From: Acidobacteriota bacterium
GTDB taxonomy: Bacteria > Acidobacteriota > Vicinamibacteria > Vicinamibacterales > UBA2999
Reading direction: 5' to 3'
DNA: 64,000 nucleotides
NCBI GenBank assembly: GCA_030650395.1
Contig: JAUSDY010000028.1
Coordinates: forward strand, 1-64,000
Below are positions 34,342 through 43,068 of the stretch, piece after piece. Made by a program: the position numbers and the translations under genes. The stretch's first letter is position 1, and each line of letters starts with the position of its first letter. The notes under the pieces are model-generated. The model worked only from the letters and a program-made list of their open reading frames with translations, had not been told where the DNA came from and ran no database searches.

Positions 34342-36018
34342 CTAGCAGCTCACACACCTGTGATTATTCTTCGCGCCGAGGCCCTCGAGCAGCTTGATGG
34401 TCTCGGGATACGGCTGCGTGCGCTGCACGGGGCCGTTGGCCATGTCGACGGTGGTCTGGCCGCGGCGATTGACCTTCGTCACATCGGCGCCCTTCGACAC
34501 GAGGTAGAGAATCATCTCGTTGTCGCCGCGTGAGGCGGCGTTGTGCACCGCGGTGCTGCCGTCTTCATCCTCGGCATTGACGTCGACGCCGACTTCTTCG
34601 ACCAGATACTTCACCGCCGCCATCATGCCGGTCGGCGCGAAGCGGTGGGCGTTACCCGCGAAGCCCTCGCTATAGCCGGCGCCTGCCGCGGCGACGAGCG
34701 GCGGCGTGCCCGGTCCACCGACCGGCAGCGCCGGACGCGGCGGCGCGGCATTGACGTCTCCGCTGCGTGTGCCGCCCTGGAAGTCGCGGCCTCCGGCCGG
34801 CTTCATGGTGGGAACGTTCGGGTCGGCCCCCCGCGTGATCAGGAGCTTCATCGCCGCGATGTCGCTGGCGTAGGCGGCACGCCAGAACGGGCTCGCGCCG
34901 GAATCGTCCGTGCGCAGCAGGTCGAAGTTGTACTGCGTGAACCAGGTGTTGCGATTGGTGCGCGCGTTCGGATCGGCGCCCTTGTCGAGCAGCTTCGTCA
35001 TCAGCTCGAGATAGCTGATCTTCTGCTGCAGGTAGGCGCGCGGCTGCGGGTAGAACGAGCGCGGCTGCCACTGCACGTTGACCACGGCATAGAGCGGCGT
35101 GACGCCGCCCTGGCTGGCGAGATTCGGATCGGCGCCGTTATCGAGCAGATAGCTCACCGCGTCGAAGTGGCCGTTGATGGCGGCCACGAGCAGCGGCGTG
35201 GTCTGGTCGCCGGCGCCGCGCTGATTGACCTGCGCGCCGCCCTTGATGAGCGCTTCGATCGTCGGCAGCGCGCCCTGGCGCGCCGCGAAGTGCAGCGCGG
35301 CGAGGCCGCCGTGTTTGCCGATCAGCTCGTTGTAATTGAAGCCCCTGGTCACACCGGGGACGTCCGGGCCGGCGGGGCGGGCGGGCGCCGGACGCGGCAC
35401 GCCGTTTTGATCGGCATCATTGGTCATCGTGAGCGCCGAAAAATCTTCGACCCTCGACGTGATGGCGACGTCGGCGCCGCGCGACAGCAGCAGCTTGACC
35501 ACGTCGACGCGATCGGCCGCGGCGGCAAACATCAACGCCGTCTGGCCGTTGGCCAATTCCTTCACATTCGGATCGGCGCCGTTTTCGAGCAGCATCCGGA
35601 CGGCGTCGGCGCTGCCGGCATGCGAGGCCTGCATCAACGCCGTGGCGCCCGTCGTGGTGGCCGCCGCGACCGGCGCGCCCGCGGCGATCAGCGGCGCAAT
35701 TACCGAGGCATTACCGACCTGGGCCGCGAGGTGGAGGGGCGTATAGCCGCCGATGCGCGTCTTGGCGCCGAGGTTGGCGCCGGCGTACAACAGCATCGAG
35801 GCCAGCTCGGCGTCGCCGTTGAGGGCGGCCCAGTGAAGCGCCGTCATGCCGTCACCTTGCGAGGCGTTGACGTCGACACCTTCCTTGAGCAACTTCCTTA
35901 CCGTCGCAGTATCTTTCGCCATCGCGGCGTCGGCGATCGGCGCGGTCGGCGCGGCGTGAAGAGAGGCGACGAGGGTCGCCGCCAGCAGCATTGCAAGGGC
36001 GCGAGAAGTGGTTTTCAT
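34342..36018 (-). CDS. Exported ankyrin-repeat protein
   Basis: 558 residues. Signal peptide ending LHAAPTAP, then about ten ankyrin units (DGMTALHWAALNGDAELASMLL, GYTPLHLAAQVGN, TALMQASHAGSADAVRML and so on). A glycine/proline loop interrupts the later repeats, and the C-terminus is NNHRCVSC. Proteins of this type commonly follow DUF1592/DUF1552 genes in Acidobacteriota and Planctomycetes-like genomes. Here it is the third gene of that minus-strand group, four bases after DUF1552. A surface or periplasmic scaffold is likely. Confidence 0.9.
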   Translation of the reverse strand: MKTTSRALAMLLAATLVASLHAAPTAPIADAAMAKDTATVRKLLKEGVDVNASQGDGMTALHWAALNGDAELASMLLYAGANLGAKTRIGGYTPLHLAAQVGNASVIAPLIAAGAPVAAATTTGATALMQASHAGSADAVRMLLENGADPNVKELANGQTALMFAAAADRVDVVKLLLSRGADVAITSRVEDFSALTMTNDADQNGVPRPAPARPAGPDVPGVTRGFNYNELIGKHGGLAALHFAARQGALPTIEALIKGGAQVNQRGAGDQTTPLLVAAINGHFDAVSYLLDNGADPNLASQGGVTPLYAVVNVQWQPRSFYPQPRAYLQQKISYLELMTKLLDKGADPNARTNRNTWFTQYNFDLLRTDDSGASPFWRAAYASDIAAMKLLITRGADPNVPTMKPAGGRDFQGGTRSGDVNAAPPRPALPVGGPGTPPLVAAAGAGYSEGFAGNAHRFAPTGMMAAVKYLVEEVGVDVNAEDEDGSTAVHNAASRGDNEMILYLVSKGADVTKVNRRGQTTVDMANGPVQRTQPYPETIKLLEGLGAKNNHRCVSC

Positions 36019-36022
36019 ATTG

Positions 36023-37414
36023 TTATGCCACCGTTGGTGCGGGTGCCGAATTCAAATCCATCGCGGCCGTGCTGTCGCCGAACGTGTCGAGCGGCACGCC
36101 AACCGATCGCAATGCCGACAACATCGCATTGGCCATCGGGGTGCCGTCGGCCGCCTTGATGTGCAGGTTGCCCTTGAGCGCGCCGCCGGCGTGTCCGGCG
36201 ATGAACAGCGGGCATCGCTTGTGGTTATGTACGTTGGAGTTGCCCATCGGCGAGCCGTAGATCAACAGCGAGTTCTCGAGCAGGTTGCTGTCGCCGTCGG
36301 GCGTGTCCTTCAGCTTCTTCATGAAGTACGGCACCAGGCTGACGTGGTACTTGTTGATCTTCGCCAACTCCGTGATGCGATCGTCGCGGTCCTGGTGATG
36401 CGACGCGATGTGGAAGCCGGTGTTGACGCCGGTCTCGGGATAGACGCGGTTCGAGACGTCGCGGCTCAACTTGAAGGCGACCACTCGCGTCACATCGGAC
36501 GCAAACGCCACGACTTGCATATCGAACATCAGCTTGACGTGCTCGTCGTACGAATCGGGCACGCCAATCGGCGCGCCGGGCAGCGTGCGCTCGTCACCCT
36601 TGATGTTCTGCGCTTCGACCTTCTGGATGCGGCGCTCGATCTCGCGGACGTCCTCGAGGTAGTCGCTCAACCGCTGCTGATCGGCCGCGCCGAGGGTGGC
36701 CTTCAGCTGGTTGGTGGATTGCGTCACCCAGTCCAGGATGCTGCGGTCGCGCTTGCGGCGCGCGGTGCGGGCTTCGGGCGTGGCGCCGATGCCGAACAGC
36801 TGATCGAACACCGCGCGCGGATCGCGGATCATCGGCAGCGGCTCTTCCGGCGACGCCCAGCTGATCGAATCGGTATACGCGCACGAGTAGCCGTAGAAGC
36901 AGCCGCCCGCCTGGTCGACGTTCTCGACGCAAAGCTGCATCGAGGGCATCGGCGTTTCCTGCCCGAACTTTTGCGCGAAGATTTGATCGAGCGAGATGCC
37001 GGCCTGCAGATCCGAGCCCTGCGTCTGCTTCGGGTGCGACTGGGTCAGGAACACGGCCGCGGAGCGGAAGTGATCGCCGCCGATCTCGGGCGGCAGAAAC
37101 GCCTCGGCGTTACGCACGTCGGTGTTGCTGACAATCGTGAGGTAGTCGCGCCACGGCTCGAGCGGCGCCAGGCTGGTCGGGCTCAGGTCGAAGGCCGAAC
37201 CGGTCGCGGCCGGCGCCCACAGGTTCTTCTGCAAACCGAAAGCCGTGCTGCCGGCGGCGCCGTGCACCATCTCCATCGCGACCAGCCGGACCTTCTTCGC
37301 CGCCTGCGCGCGAAGCGCCGGGGTCATGGCGTCGAGCAACGGTAACGCGATGGTCGCGCCGAGTCCCTTGAGGACGGTACGCCGATGCAGGTGTTTTTGT
37401 GTGATGAAGTTCAT
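36023..37414 (-). CDS. DUF1552 protein with Tat signal
   Basis: 463 residues. HRRTVLKGLGATIALPLLDAM is a Tat signal with the twin Arg. The body matches DUF1552: MEMVHGAAGS, NAEAFLPPEIGGDHFRSAAVFLT, LQAGISLDQIFA, LLIYGSPMGNSNVHNHKRCPLFIAG. The family is related to DUF1501/sulfatase-like folds and is nearly always encoded with DUF1592 proteins; no activity is established. The ATG overlaps the DUF1592 stop (ATGA), so the two are translated together. Confidence 0.92.
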   Translation of the reverse strand: MNFITQKHLHRRTVLKGLGATIALPLLDAMTPALRAQAAKKVRLVAMEMVHGAAGSTAFGLQKNLWAPAATGSAFDLSPTSLAPLEPWRDYLTIVSNTDVRNAEAFLPPEIGGDHFRSAAVFLTQSHPKQTQGSDLQAGISLDQIFAQKFGQETPMPSMQLCVENVDQAGGCFYGYSCAYTDSISWASPEEPLPMIRDPRAVFDQLFGIGATPEARTARRKRDRSILDWVTQSTNQLKATLGAADQQRLSDYLEDVREIERRIQKVEAQNIKGDERTLPGAPIGVPDSYDEHVKLMFDMQVVAFASDVTRVVAFKLSRDVSNRVYPETGVNTGFHIASHHQDRDDRITELAKINKYHVSLVPYFMKKLKDTPDGDSNLLENSLLIYGSPMGNSNVHNHKRCPLFIAGHAGGALKGNLHIKAADGTPMANAMLSALRSVGVPLDTFGDSTAAMDLNSAPAPTVA

Positions 37415-39906
37415 GGTTGTACCGTCGTCGTGGCCGCATCCGCGGCCCTTCCATTCGTAAACACCGGGCTCGTCGCAAGCGCCTGCACAAACGCCGAAAC
37501 CTTGTAGCCGCGCTTACCAGCATCCTTGATCAACTTGCGGACCGCCGGCATGTCGGCCGGTTCCACGCGGCGGCCCAGCGCGTAGGTCATCAGGTTCTCG
37601 GTAAAGCTCAGAAGGAAGACGTCCTGATGCTTCAGCAGCGCCGCGCGCAGGCCGTCGGGGCCCGTCATCGGCGTGCCGTCATACAAGGTGCCCGTCGGGT
37701 CAACCGGCATGCCCGCGTCCTTGATGCGCCATTTGCCGGTGACGTCGAAATTCTCGAGCGCCAGGCCGAGCGGATCGATCACGCGATGGCATGACGTGCA
37801 CTGCGGATTCTTGCGGTGCTCTTCCATCCGCTCGCGAACCGTCAACACCCGGCCGGCCGCTTCGCCTTTCGTGTCCGTAAACGCGGGAACACCAGGCGGC
37901 GGAGGCGGGGGCGGCGAGCCCATCAGCACTTCCATCACCCACTTGCCGCGCATCACGGGCGAGGTGCGATCGGCGACGGAGGTCAGCACCAACACGCTGC
38001 CATGCGTCGTGATGCCGCGACGGTCCGCCGGCAGCATCACGCGGCGGAAGTGATTGCCCGTGACATTCGGGATGCCGTAGTGCTTCGCGATCCGCTCGTT
38101 GACGAACGTGTAGTCGGCGGTAATCAGGTCGAGGATGCTGCGGTCTTCGCGCACCAGGCTGTCGAAGAACAGCTCCGACTCCTTGATGAACGCGTCGCCG
38201 AGCGTGCGATCGAAGTAGGGATACGCCACCGCGTCCGGCAGCACGCCGTCGACGTCGCCGAGACGCAGCCACTGACGGGCAAACCGTTTCGACAACGATT
38301 CGGAACGCGGATCCGCGAGCAGGCGCGCGACCTGTCTTTCGTACACGCCTGGCGCGCTCAGCCGGCCCTGGGCGGCGAGCTTCGACAGCTCGACGTCGGG
38401 CGCCGCGCCCCACAAAAAGTACGACAGCCGCGAGGCGAGCTCCATGTCGGCAAGACGGAACGACTGACCGGCCCGCAGCGTCGCCGGCGTGTTCTCGAGG
38501 CGGAACAGGAACTGCGGGCTGGCGAGAATCGCTTCGATCGCGCCGCCGATCGCGTATTCGAAATCGCCTTCCTTGCGCCCGTCGGCATAGAACTTCATCA
38601 AGCTCGCGAAATCGCGGTCGCTCACCGAGCCGCGAAACGCCTGCGTCGCCAGTTGCCGCAAGATCCTGCCGGCGCACGCCGGCTCGTCGGCCGCCGAGGT
38701 CGGACGGCACGTGAAAATCTTTCGGCGGCTCGCGGTGTCGGAAATACCCGTCACGTTGTAGGGACCAACGATGCTGAAGTCCTTGACGTGAGGGAGCGTG
38801 GTGATGCCGAGGGCGACGCCGATCTGCGTGTCGGCGAGCGTGTGATCGATCGGCGCGATCAGATCGTTGACCGGCCCTTCGAAGCGCTGGATGAACGCCG
38901 CGGTCACGCGATGCACGCCGGCCTTGATGTGCACGGCCGGCGCCTTGAGCGACAGCCCCGTGGTGGTTTCGGCCATGCGCGGATTGATGTCGAGAATCGC
39001 CTTGCGCTCGCCGTCGACCGAAATCTCGACCTGCTCGCCGGCGTTGGGCCCGCCGAACAAGACGCCGCACGCGTTGGAATGCAATTCGACCTTGAAGACG
39101 TAATCGCCGTCGGCCGGGAAGGTGTGCGGCACCGACAGCCCGCCGCGCGTGCCGAACGGCGCACCCTCGACGCGCGACAATTGAGACGCGGTCTTCGGCA
39201 CGCGGTAATTCGTCTCGGTCGCCGCCGCCGCAGGATCGCCAATCGCAAGCGCGGTGACCCGCGCCGCCGCGCGGAGGTAGCTTTCCATCAACGTCGCGGA
39301 AAACGCCTGCGAGTCGGCGACGTTGTCGAAGCCGGCGCTGATGGTGTCGGCCGGCAGCAACGCCGCGACGTCGATGTCGATGCCCAGAAGGTCTTTGACG
39401 GCGCGGCCATAGTCGGCGCGATTCAAGCGCTGAAACGGCCGCGAGCCGGGATTGGGATTGAGCGCCGCCGCGCGATCGACGCGGGCTTCGAGCGCCGCGA
39501 TCATCGACTGGATCTGGTCAGGCTCGGGCCGGCGCGCACCGGGAGGCGGCATCATCTGGGCGCGCAGCTTGCGAATTATTTTCTCGGTGGTCGCCACGTG
39601 CTCGGCGGCCTTCGAGGCATCGAATGATGCGAGCGAGAGCTGGCCGGCCCTGGCGCGATCGTTATGACAGCCGGTGCAGTACTGCTTCACCAGCGCGGTT
39701 TCTGCGGCGCCGGCGATCGGCACGGCCGTATGAGCTACGGCGGGTGCGATGGGTTTGGTTGCAGCTTGAGAAGGCCCTTCGACTCGCACTTGCGCGCCTT
39801 CGGCGCGCGAGCGCTCGCTCAGGACGGGCGCTCGCAATGCTTGCGCGCCCGCCAGATGCACACCGGGAATCGCGGCGACCAACGCCGCGAACAAGAGTCG
39901 CTTCAT
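37411..39906 (-). CDS. DUF1592-type multi-domain cytochrome c protein (PSCyt-like)
   Basis: 831 residues with a signal peptide. The first heme motif CTGCHNDRARAG opens a planctomycete-type cytochrome domain. DUF1587 (RPFQRLNRADYGRAVKDLLGI), DUF1595/1592 (FLFRLENTP, LASRLSYFLWGAAPD, FARQWL, FVNERIAKHYGI), DUF1588 with a second motif CTSCHRVIDPLGLALENFD, and DUF1585 (GPDGLRAALL, YALGRRVEPAD) follow. Function is unknown; an extracellular redox role is likely. Residues about 30-50 come from a palindromic repeat read in frame just behind the signal peptide. Confidence 0.93.
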   Translation of the reverse strand: MKRLLFAALVAAIPGVHLAGAQALRAPVLSERSRAEGAQVRVEGPSQAATKPIAPAVAHTAVPIAGAAETALVKQYCTGCHNDRARAGQLSLASFDASKAAEHVATTEKIIRKLRAQMMPPPGARRPEPDQIQSMIAALEARVDRAAALNPNPGSRPFQRLNRADYGRAVKDLLGIDIDVAALLPADTISAGFDNVADSQAFSATLMESYLRAAARVTALAIGDPAAAATETNYRVPKTASQLSRVEGAPFGTRGGLSVPHTFPADGDYVFKVELHSNACGVLFGGPNAGEQVEISVDGERKAILDINPRMAETTTGLSLKAPAVHIKAGVHRVTAAFIQRFEGPVNDLIAPIDHTLADTQIGVALGITTLPHVKDFSIVGPYNVTGISDTASRRKIFTCRPTSAADEPACAGRILRQLATQAFRGSVSDRDFASLMKFYADGRKEGDFEYAIGGAIEAILASPQFLFRLENTPATLRAGQSFRLADMELASRLSYFLWGAAPDVELSKLAAQGRLSAPGVYERQVARLLADPRSESLSKRFARQWLRLGDVDGVLPDAVAYPYFDRTLGDAFIKESELFFDSLVREDRSILDLITADYTFVNERIAKHYGIPNVTGNHFRRVMLPADRRGITTHGSVLVLTSVADRTSPVMRGKWVMEVLMGSPPPPPPPGVPAFTDTKGEAAGRVLTVRERMEEHRKNPQCTSCHRVIDPLGLALENFDVTGKWRIKDAGMPVDPTGTLYDGTPMTGPDGLRAALLKHQDVFLLSFTENLMTYALGRRVEPADMPAVRKLIKDAGKRGYKVSAFVQALATSPVFTNGRAADAATTTVQP
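39774..39829. repeat. Palindromic repeat GCCCTTCGACTCG...CTCAGGACGGGC, copy 2, inside a gene
   Basis: Same family as 27539-27593. It is read in frame in the DUF1592 gene as Arg/Ser/Glu-rich codons (SERSRAEGAQVRVEG), between the signal peptide and the mature domain, where an insertion would be tolerated. Confidence 0.65.
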
Positions 39907-40433
39907 CCGGGTCCGGTCCTCACAAGAAACTGCCGGGCTTGGCGTCGTTTTCTGCGGTCAGTATAGCCGACTAAGTGCTGTGGCTACAGAGACATCCGAA
40001 GACAGAGACGGGAGGCATTTCTTGTCGGGAGGGCACCCCTTGCTTGCCTCGCCGAAGCGCGCAAGCGCGAAGGCGGGTCGGGACGGCGCTCCTTGCAGTT
40101 CCCCGCAGGGCCAAGCTGAGGTCAATTCCCACCGTGTATAAACCCTTCGCGACTTATGGGGAGTCAATCTCCGCGCCCGGCGGGACCGAGGGGGTCTGAG
40201 GTTTGAATCTTCTCGCCCCGACCAACCTTTCCCCAAATTGTGACGGCGATGAGCATCTGAATCGCGCTCGCCACCAGCCACGAATTGCTGAGCCAGCTCC
40301 TTCACATAATTAATCAGCCGCGCTGCTCGTGCGGCTCAGCCGAAAGGTTGTCGGGCTGCAACTCAAGTTGTATATTAGTTGACGAAGGGTTAATATCAGG
40401 TTGATAAAATATTGACGATGAGAAGGAGCTTGC
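39907..40433. other. About 0.5 kb without a gene; repeat and tRNA scar
   Basis: Contains CGGGAG...TTGTCGGGAGGGCAC words (about 40009-40035) related to the 18-bp array at 42475, a tRNA-Pro 3' fragment (40190-40224), and the AT-rich leader of the receiver/Xre gene with GTTGAC and GTTGAT words (40378-40415). An open reverse frame at 39958-40305 reads WSGREDSNLRP, the known false translation of tRNA antisense; it is not a gene. Confidence 0.6.
40190..40224 (+). tRNA. tRNA-Pro 3' half, integration scar (not a functional tRNA)
   Basis: GGGGGTCTGAGGTTTGAATC and the following TTCTCGCCCCGACCA match the variable loop, T-arm and acceptor end of bacterial tRNA-Pro, including the encoded CCA. The 5' half (CGGGGCG..., D-arm) is absent and one T-stem pair is lost, so the product cannot fold. 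This is the usual trace of an element that integrated into a tRNA gene. Confidence 0.65.
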
Positions 40434-41123
40434 TTGAAGAAGATCTTTGCGGTCGGCGATCAGCAGTGGCTTGGCGGGCTGACCCCTAGGCTGGAAGAGG
40501 CGCGGGTTGGCTACCGGCTCGCCAAGACGCCGAAGGAACTAGCGTCTTACCTCAAGAAGGAGACGCCGGCCCTCGTCCTGTGCGACCTGAAGATGCCGAA
40601 GCTCTCCGGATTCGATGTGCTTCGGCAGATCAAGGCCGCACGCATCGATATCGCGGTCGTCATGGTCAAAGACCCAGCCACTTTTGACTTTGCCACGCTC
40701 ACCCAAGTCTTTGAGATGAAGCGCTATGCTCCTGAAGAGAAGAGCAAGCAGGTGCGCGCACCGACCCTCTCTCTTTCGACCGCTCCCGAACTTCACAACC
40801 CGCGCAGTGGGAGGCTCGATGCCAGGAGGGTCGCGGATTTCTTCGGAATGGCGCCGGCCAGGTTGGCCAAAGTCCTCGGGAGATCTCCACAAGCACTGCA
40901 CAAGACACCTGATGCCGAGAGTCTGCAAAAGCCCTTGGCAGTCTTCGCTCGCATCGCTACCTCGCTGCTGTCGGCGTTCGAGGAAAAGGAGCAGGCCCGG
41001 ATATGGCTGAACTCGCCTAACCCAGACCTGGATGAGACTCGGCCGATCGAGCTCGTCGAGCAGAAGAAGCCGGACGTGGTTGCAGAACTTCTTGAAGACG
41101 CGCTCCTGGGCCATCCCGGCTGA
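40434..41123 (+). CDS. Receiver domain fused to Xre/MbcA/ParS antitoxin
   Basis: 229 residues from TTG 40434, with AGAAGGAG upstream. Residues 1-100 read as a response-regulator receiver: KKIFAVGDQQW in place of the acidic pocket, and D51 in LVLCDLKMPKLSGFDVLRQI as the phosphoacceptor. The conserved Thr and Lys of beta-4/beta-5 are not obvious (VVMVKDP, MKRYAPEE). Residues about 125-229 are a MbcA/ParS-type antitoxin: GRLDARRVADFFGM, an Xre-like helix set ending RSPQALHKTP, then ARIWLNSPNPDL and a C-terminal helix. It overlaps a RES toxin gene by one base. Fusing a phospho-receiver to a RES antitoxin would link toxin release to a two-component signal (inference). Confidence 0.75.
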   Translation: MKKIFAVGDQQWLGGLTPRLEEARVGYRLAKTPKELASYLKKETPALVLCDLKMPKLSGFDVLRQIKAARIDIAVVMVKDPATFDFATLTQVFEMKRYAPEEKSKQVRAPTLSLSTAPELHNPRSGRLDARRVADFFGMAPARLAKVLGRSPQALHKTPDAESLQKPLAVFARIATSLLSAFEEKEQARIWLNSPNPDLDETRPIELVEQKKPDVVAELLEDALLGHPG

Positions 41124-41725
41124 TGTTGTCCGCCAAGGCGCTGAAGCTCGCACTGGCGCGGGTGGCGGTGACGCGCTTCGAGGGGTTGCTCTGCCGTGCG
41201 GTCCACTCCGGGACGCTCTACTGTTTCTCGCCTGGAAAGCTCTACACGCCTCGGCCCCTGTACAACCTCGGTCCGGCAAAGAATGGTGCCCGGTTCACGC
41301 CAAAGGGTGGCGGGCCTGCCTTGTACCTGGCTGAGGACTTCGAGACGTCTCTGCGCGAGTACCTTCAGCTTGGAAAGACCGCCCGTCTCAAACCGAGAAG
41401 CGCGAAAGAAGGAGCAATCGTCTGCTTCACTTCGGAGGTGCGTCTAGAGGCCGTGCTCGACCTCACGAACAGTGTCGTGCAGAAGGCTCTCGGCACCGAC
41501 GACCACGAGCTGAAGAGCCCGTGGCGATATCGCAAGAAACGTGGCGTGCCACCGACGCACCGCCTGGGTCGAGCGATCGCCGCGGCTCAGCGTTTCGACG
41601 CGGTGCGATTCAAATCGAGCAAGGGCGATGGAGATTGCTTCATGATCTTGACAGAAGCACTGGTCGCTCCGTCGTTCGTGGAAGTGAAGGATCCGATCTC
41701 GCTCCTCACGCAACGAATCCCCTGA
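41123..41725 (+). CDS. RES-domain toxin (NAD+-targeting), larger variant
   Basis: 200 residues from ATG 41123. LLCRAVHS, then GARFTPKGG (R57), PALYLAEDFETSLREY (Tyr about 68, E79) and VLDLTN, a RES pattern with a long Lys-rich insert (KSPWRYRKKRGVPPTHRLG) before RFDAVRFKSSKGDGDCFMIL. Arg, Tyr and Glu match the NAD+ site residues of RES toxins. TGATG overlap with the antitoxin stop shows coupled translation. Confidence 0.82.
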   Translation: MLSAKALKLALARVAVTRFEGLLCRAVHSGTLYCFSPGKLYTPRPLYNLGPAKNGARFTPKGGGPALYLAEDFETSLREYLQLGKTARLKPRSAKEGAIVCFTSEVRLEAVLDLTNSVVQKALGTDDHELKSPWRYRKKRGVPPTHRLGRAIAAAQRFDAVRFKSSKGDGDCFMILTEALVAPSFVEVKDPISLLTQRIP

Positions 41726-41797
41726 TCTTCCAAGGAGGGCGATCATGAGACAAGGGCTCTATTCAGGGGCCATGAGCCTTGATGCGGCGCGGTGACA

Positions 41798-42265
41798 CTA
41801 CTCCCTGTTGCCCCTGATGATCGCGGCCACGTCTGAAGGTAGCTCGTACATGTGGTGCTCAAACCCATCGTTGTTTCTACGCTTCGTGAAGAATACCGTT
41901 TCTTCGCCGAAGATCCTCATGTTCTCGTTCGCGCACGTCGATGCGGCAACGACCATGAAGTCGAACCTCGGATGCGCTGGCAGGTTCAAGCAGACGTCGT
42001 ACTGGTACTGGTTTACTGGCTTCTCATCCTTGGGGTCGTTGCGGAAAACAGCGACACGAGCTGTCGCGTCATCCACCTTGAAGGCGATCGCCCCGAGCAC
42101 GACGGAGTCCCTCGCGATGTCGGCGAGCGGGGTGTTCTCCACGTTGAAACGAACAGGCCGGTCGTCCTGGAGCGATAGCAGATTCCACGCCTCGCGCGAC
42201 ATCGTCCCGACCAGCGGCCTCGTTTCGCGTGTCCAGCGGAACTTGAGCCTCGGAGCGTCAGCCAT
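41798..42265 (-). CDS. Protein of unknown function
   Basis: 155 residues; the start at ATG 42265 (MADAPRLKFRW) is preferred to an upstream ATG at 42280. Mixed alpha/beta composition without signal or membrane segments. Recurrent features are RFNVENTPLADIARDSVVLGAIAFKVDD, NQYQYDVCLNLPAHPRFDFMVVAAST and an acidic/aromatic C-terminus. No family recognised. It converges on the RES toxin gene. Confidence 0.5.
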   Translation of the reverse strand: MADAPRLKFRWTRETRPLVGTMSREAWNLLSLQDDRPVRFNVENTPLADIARDSVVLGAIAFKVDDATARVAVFRNDPKDEKPVNQYQYDVCLNLPAHPRFDFMVVAASTCANENMRIFGEETVFFTKRRNNDGFEHHMYELPSDVAAIIRGNRE

Positions 42266-42474
42266 GATCCATTTTCGCACAAGCGCAGGTGGTCGACGTC
42301 AGTTGGGTCGCTGGCGGTTGAAAGACAGAGGCCAGTGGTGTGTTTCGGCCGTCGATTTTGGATTACCCGCTATAAACGCGGTAGGGGCGACCGACCTGAC
42401 CGGAATAGTACCGCCAGTCAAAGAGTTTCAACGGGGGTGTCGGCACTGAAGGTCGTTGCGGGGTACCGAGAACT

Positions 42475-42541
42475 CTCCCAACAAGAATGAACCTCCCGAC
42501 AAGAGGTGCTCTCCCGACAGGAAGTGTCCTCCCGTCTGGCC
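42475..42541 (-). repeat. 18-bp tandem repeat, four units
   Basis: CTCCCG (CTCCCA in the first unit) recurs at 42475, 42493, 42511 and 42529, exactly 18 bp apart. On the minus strand the unit is CGGGAG followed by 12 variable bases usually ending in TTGT or CTGT. A related pair of units lies at 40009-40031. It sits 3' of the membrane-protein gene. Confidence 0.75.
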
Positions 42542-42544
42542 CGG

Positions 42545-43057
42545 CTACCGTTTGAGGAGCACGTACAGGCCGGGCAGATACGCCATCGACCACGCCACAA
42601 AGTGCTTCAGCGCCGGAAACTCGGTCGGCGGCCACCCTCGATAGAGTTGAAACAGAACGACCCCAAAGCCGAGGCCCGCGGCGATCGACGTGATCACGCC
42701 ACGACCGATCGCCCGCGCCAGATCGAGCTTGCCGTCGAGATGTGTCTGCAGCGCCGCCAGCATGATCCACAGCAGCACCCACGAGACCAGCATCATCGGG
42801 TAGCCGCCGAGCGGCGCGAGCGCGTAGAACGATAGCGCGGCCACCATGCCGCTCACGAGTCCGCCGATCGCGCCGATCCCGAACTTGCCCCGCCGCCATC
42901 CGAGATACGCGCCGAGCGCGGCAAACAGCACGGCGCCGTGGATCATCCCCGACGACACCTGGTGCTGCGGGATGTTGAGGAACCAGACGTAGTCGGCCAC
43001 CGTGCTGAGCACGGCCAGCAGCAGCGAGCCGACGATGGCGGGGGTGAGGGCGCTCAT
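42545..43057 (-). CDS. Small integral membrane protein
   Basis: 170 residues, five predicted helices (IVGSLLLAVLSTVADYVWFL, MIHGAVLFAALGAYLGW, IGGLVSGMVAALSFYALAPL, MMLVSWVLLWIMLAALQTHL, SIAAGLGFGVVLFQLYRG) and a short last hydrophobic patch. No named family recognised. It starts 11 bp after the aldolase-like stop on the same strand, so the two are probably co-transcribed. Confidence 0.7.
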   Translation of the reverse strand: MSALTPAIVGSLLLAVLSTVADYVWFLNIPQHQVSSGMIHGAVLFAALGAYLGWRRGKFGIGAIGGLVSGMVAALSFYALAPLGGYPMMLVSWVLLWIMLAALQTHLDGKLDLARAIGRGVITSIAAGLGFGVVLFQLYRGWPPTEFPALKHFVAWSMAYLPGLYVLLKR

Positions 43058-43068
43058 CAGGCCTTCTA

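Noticed and set aside
39958-40305. Reverse open frame containing WSGREDSNLRP
   Set aside because: This is the well-known false protein produced by translating the antisense of a tRNA 3' end; it coincides with the tRNA-Pro scar.
42475-42541. A small CRISPR array
   Set aside because: The unit is 18 bp with only 6-8 constant bases and no repeat-spacer structure or cas genes.
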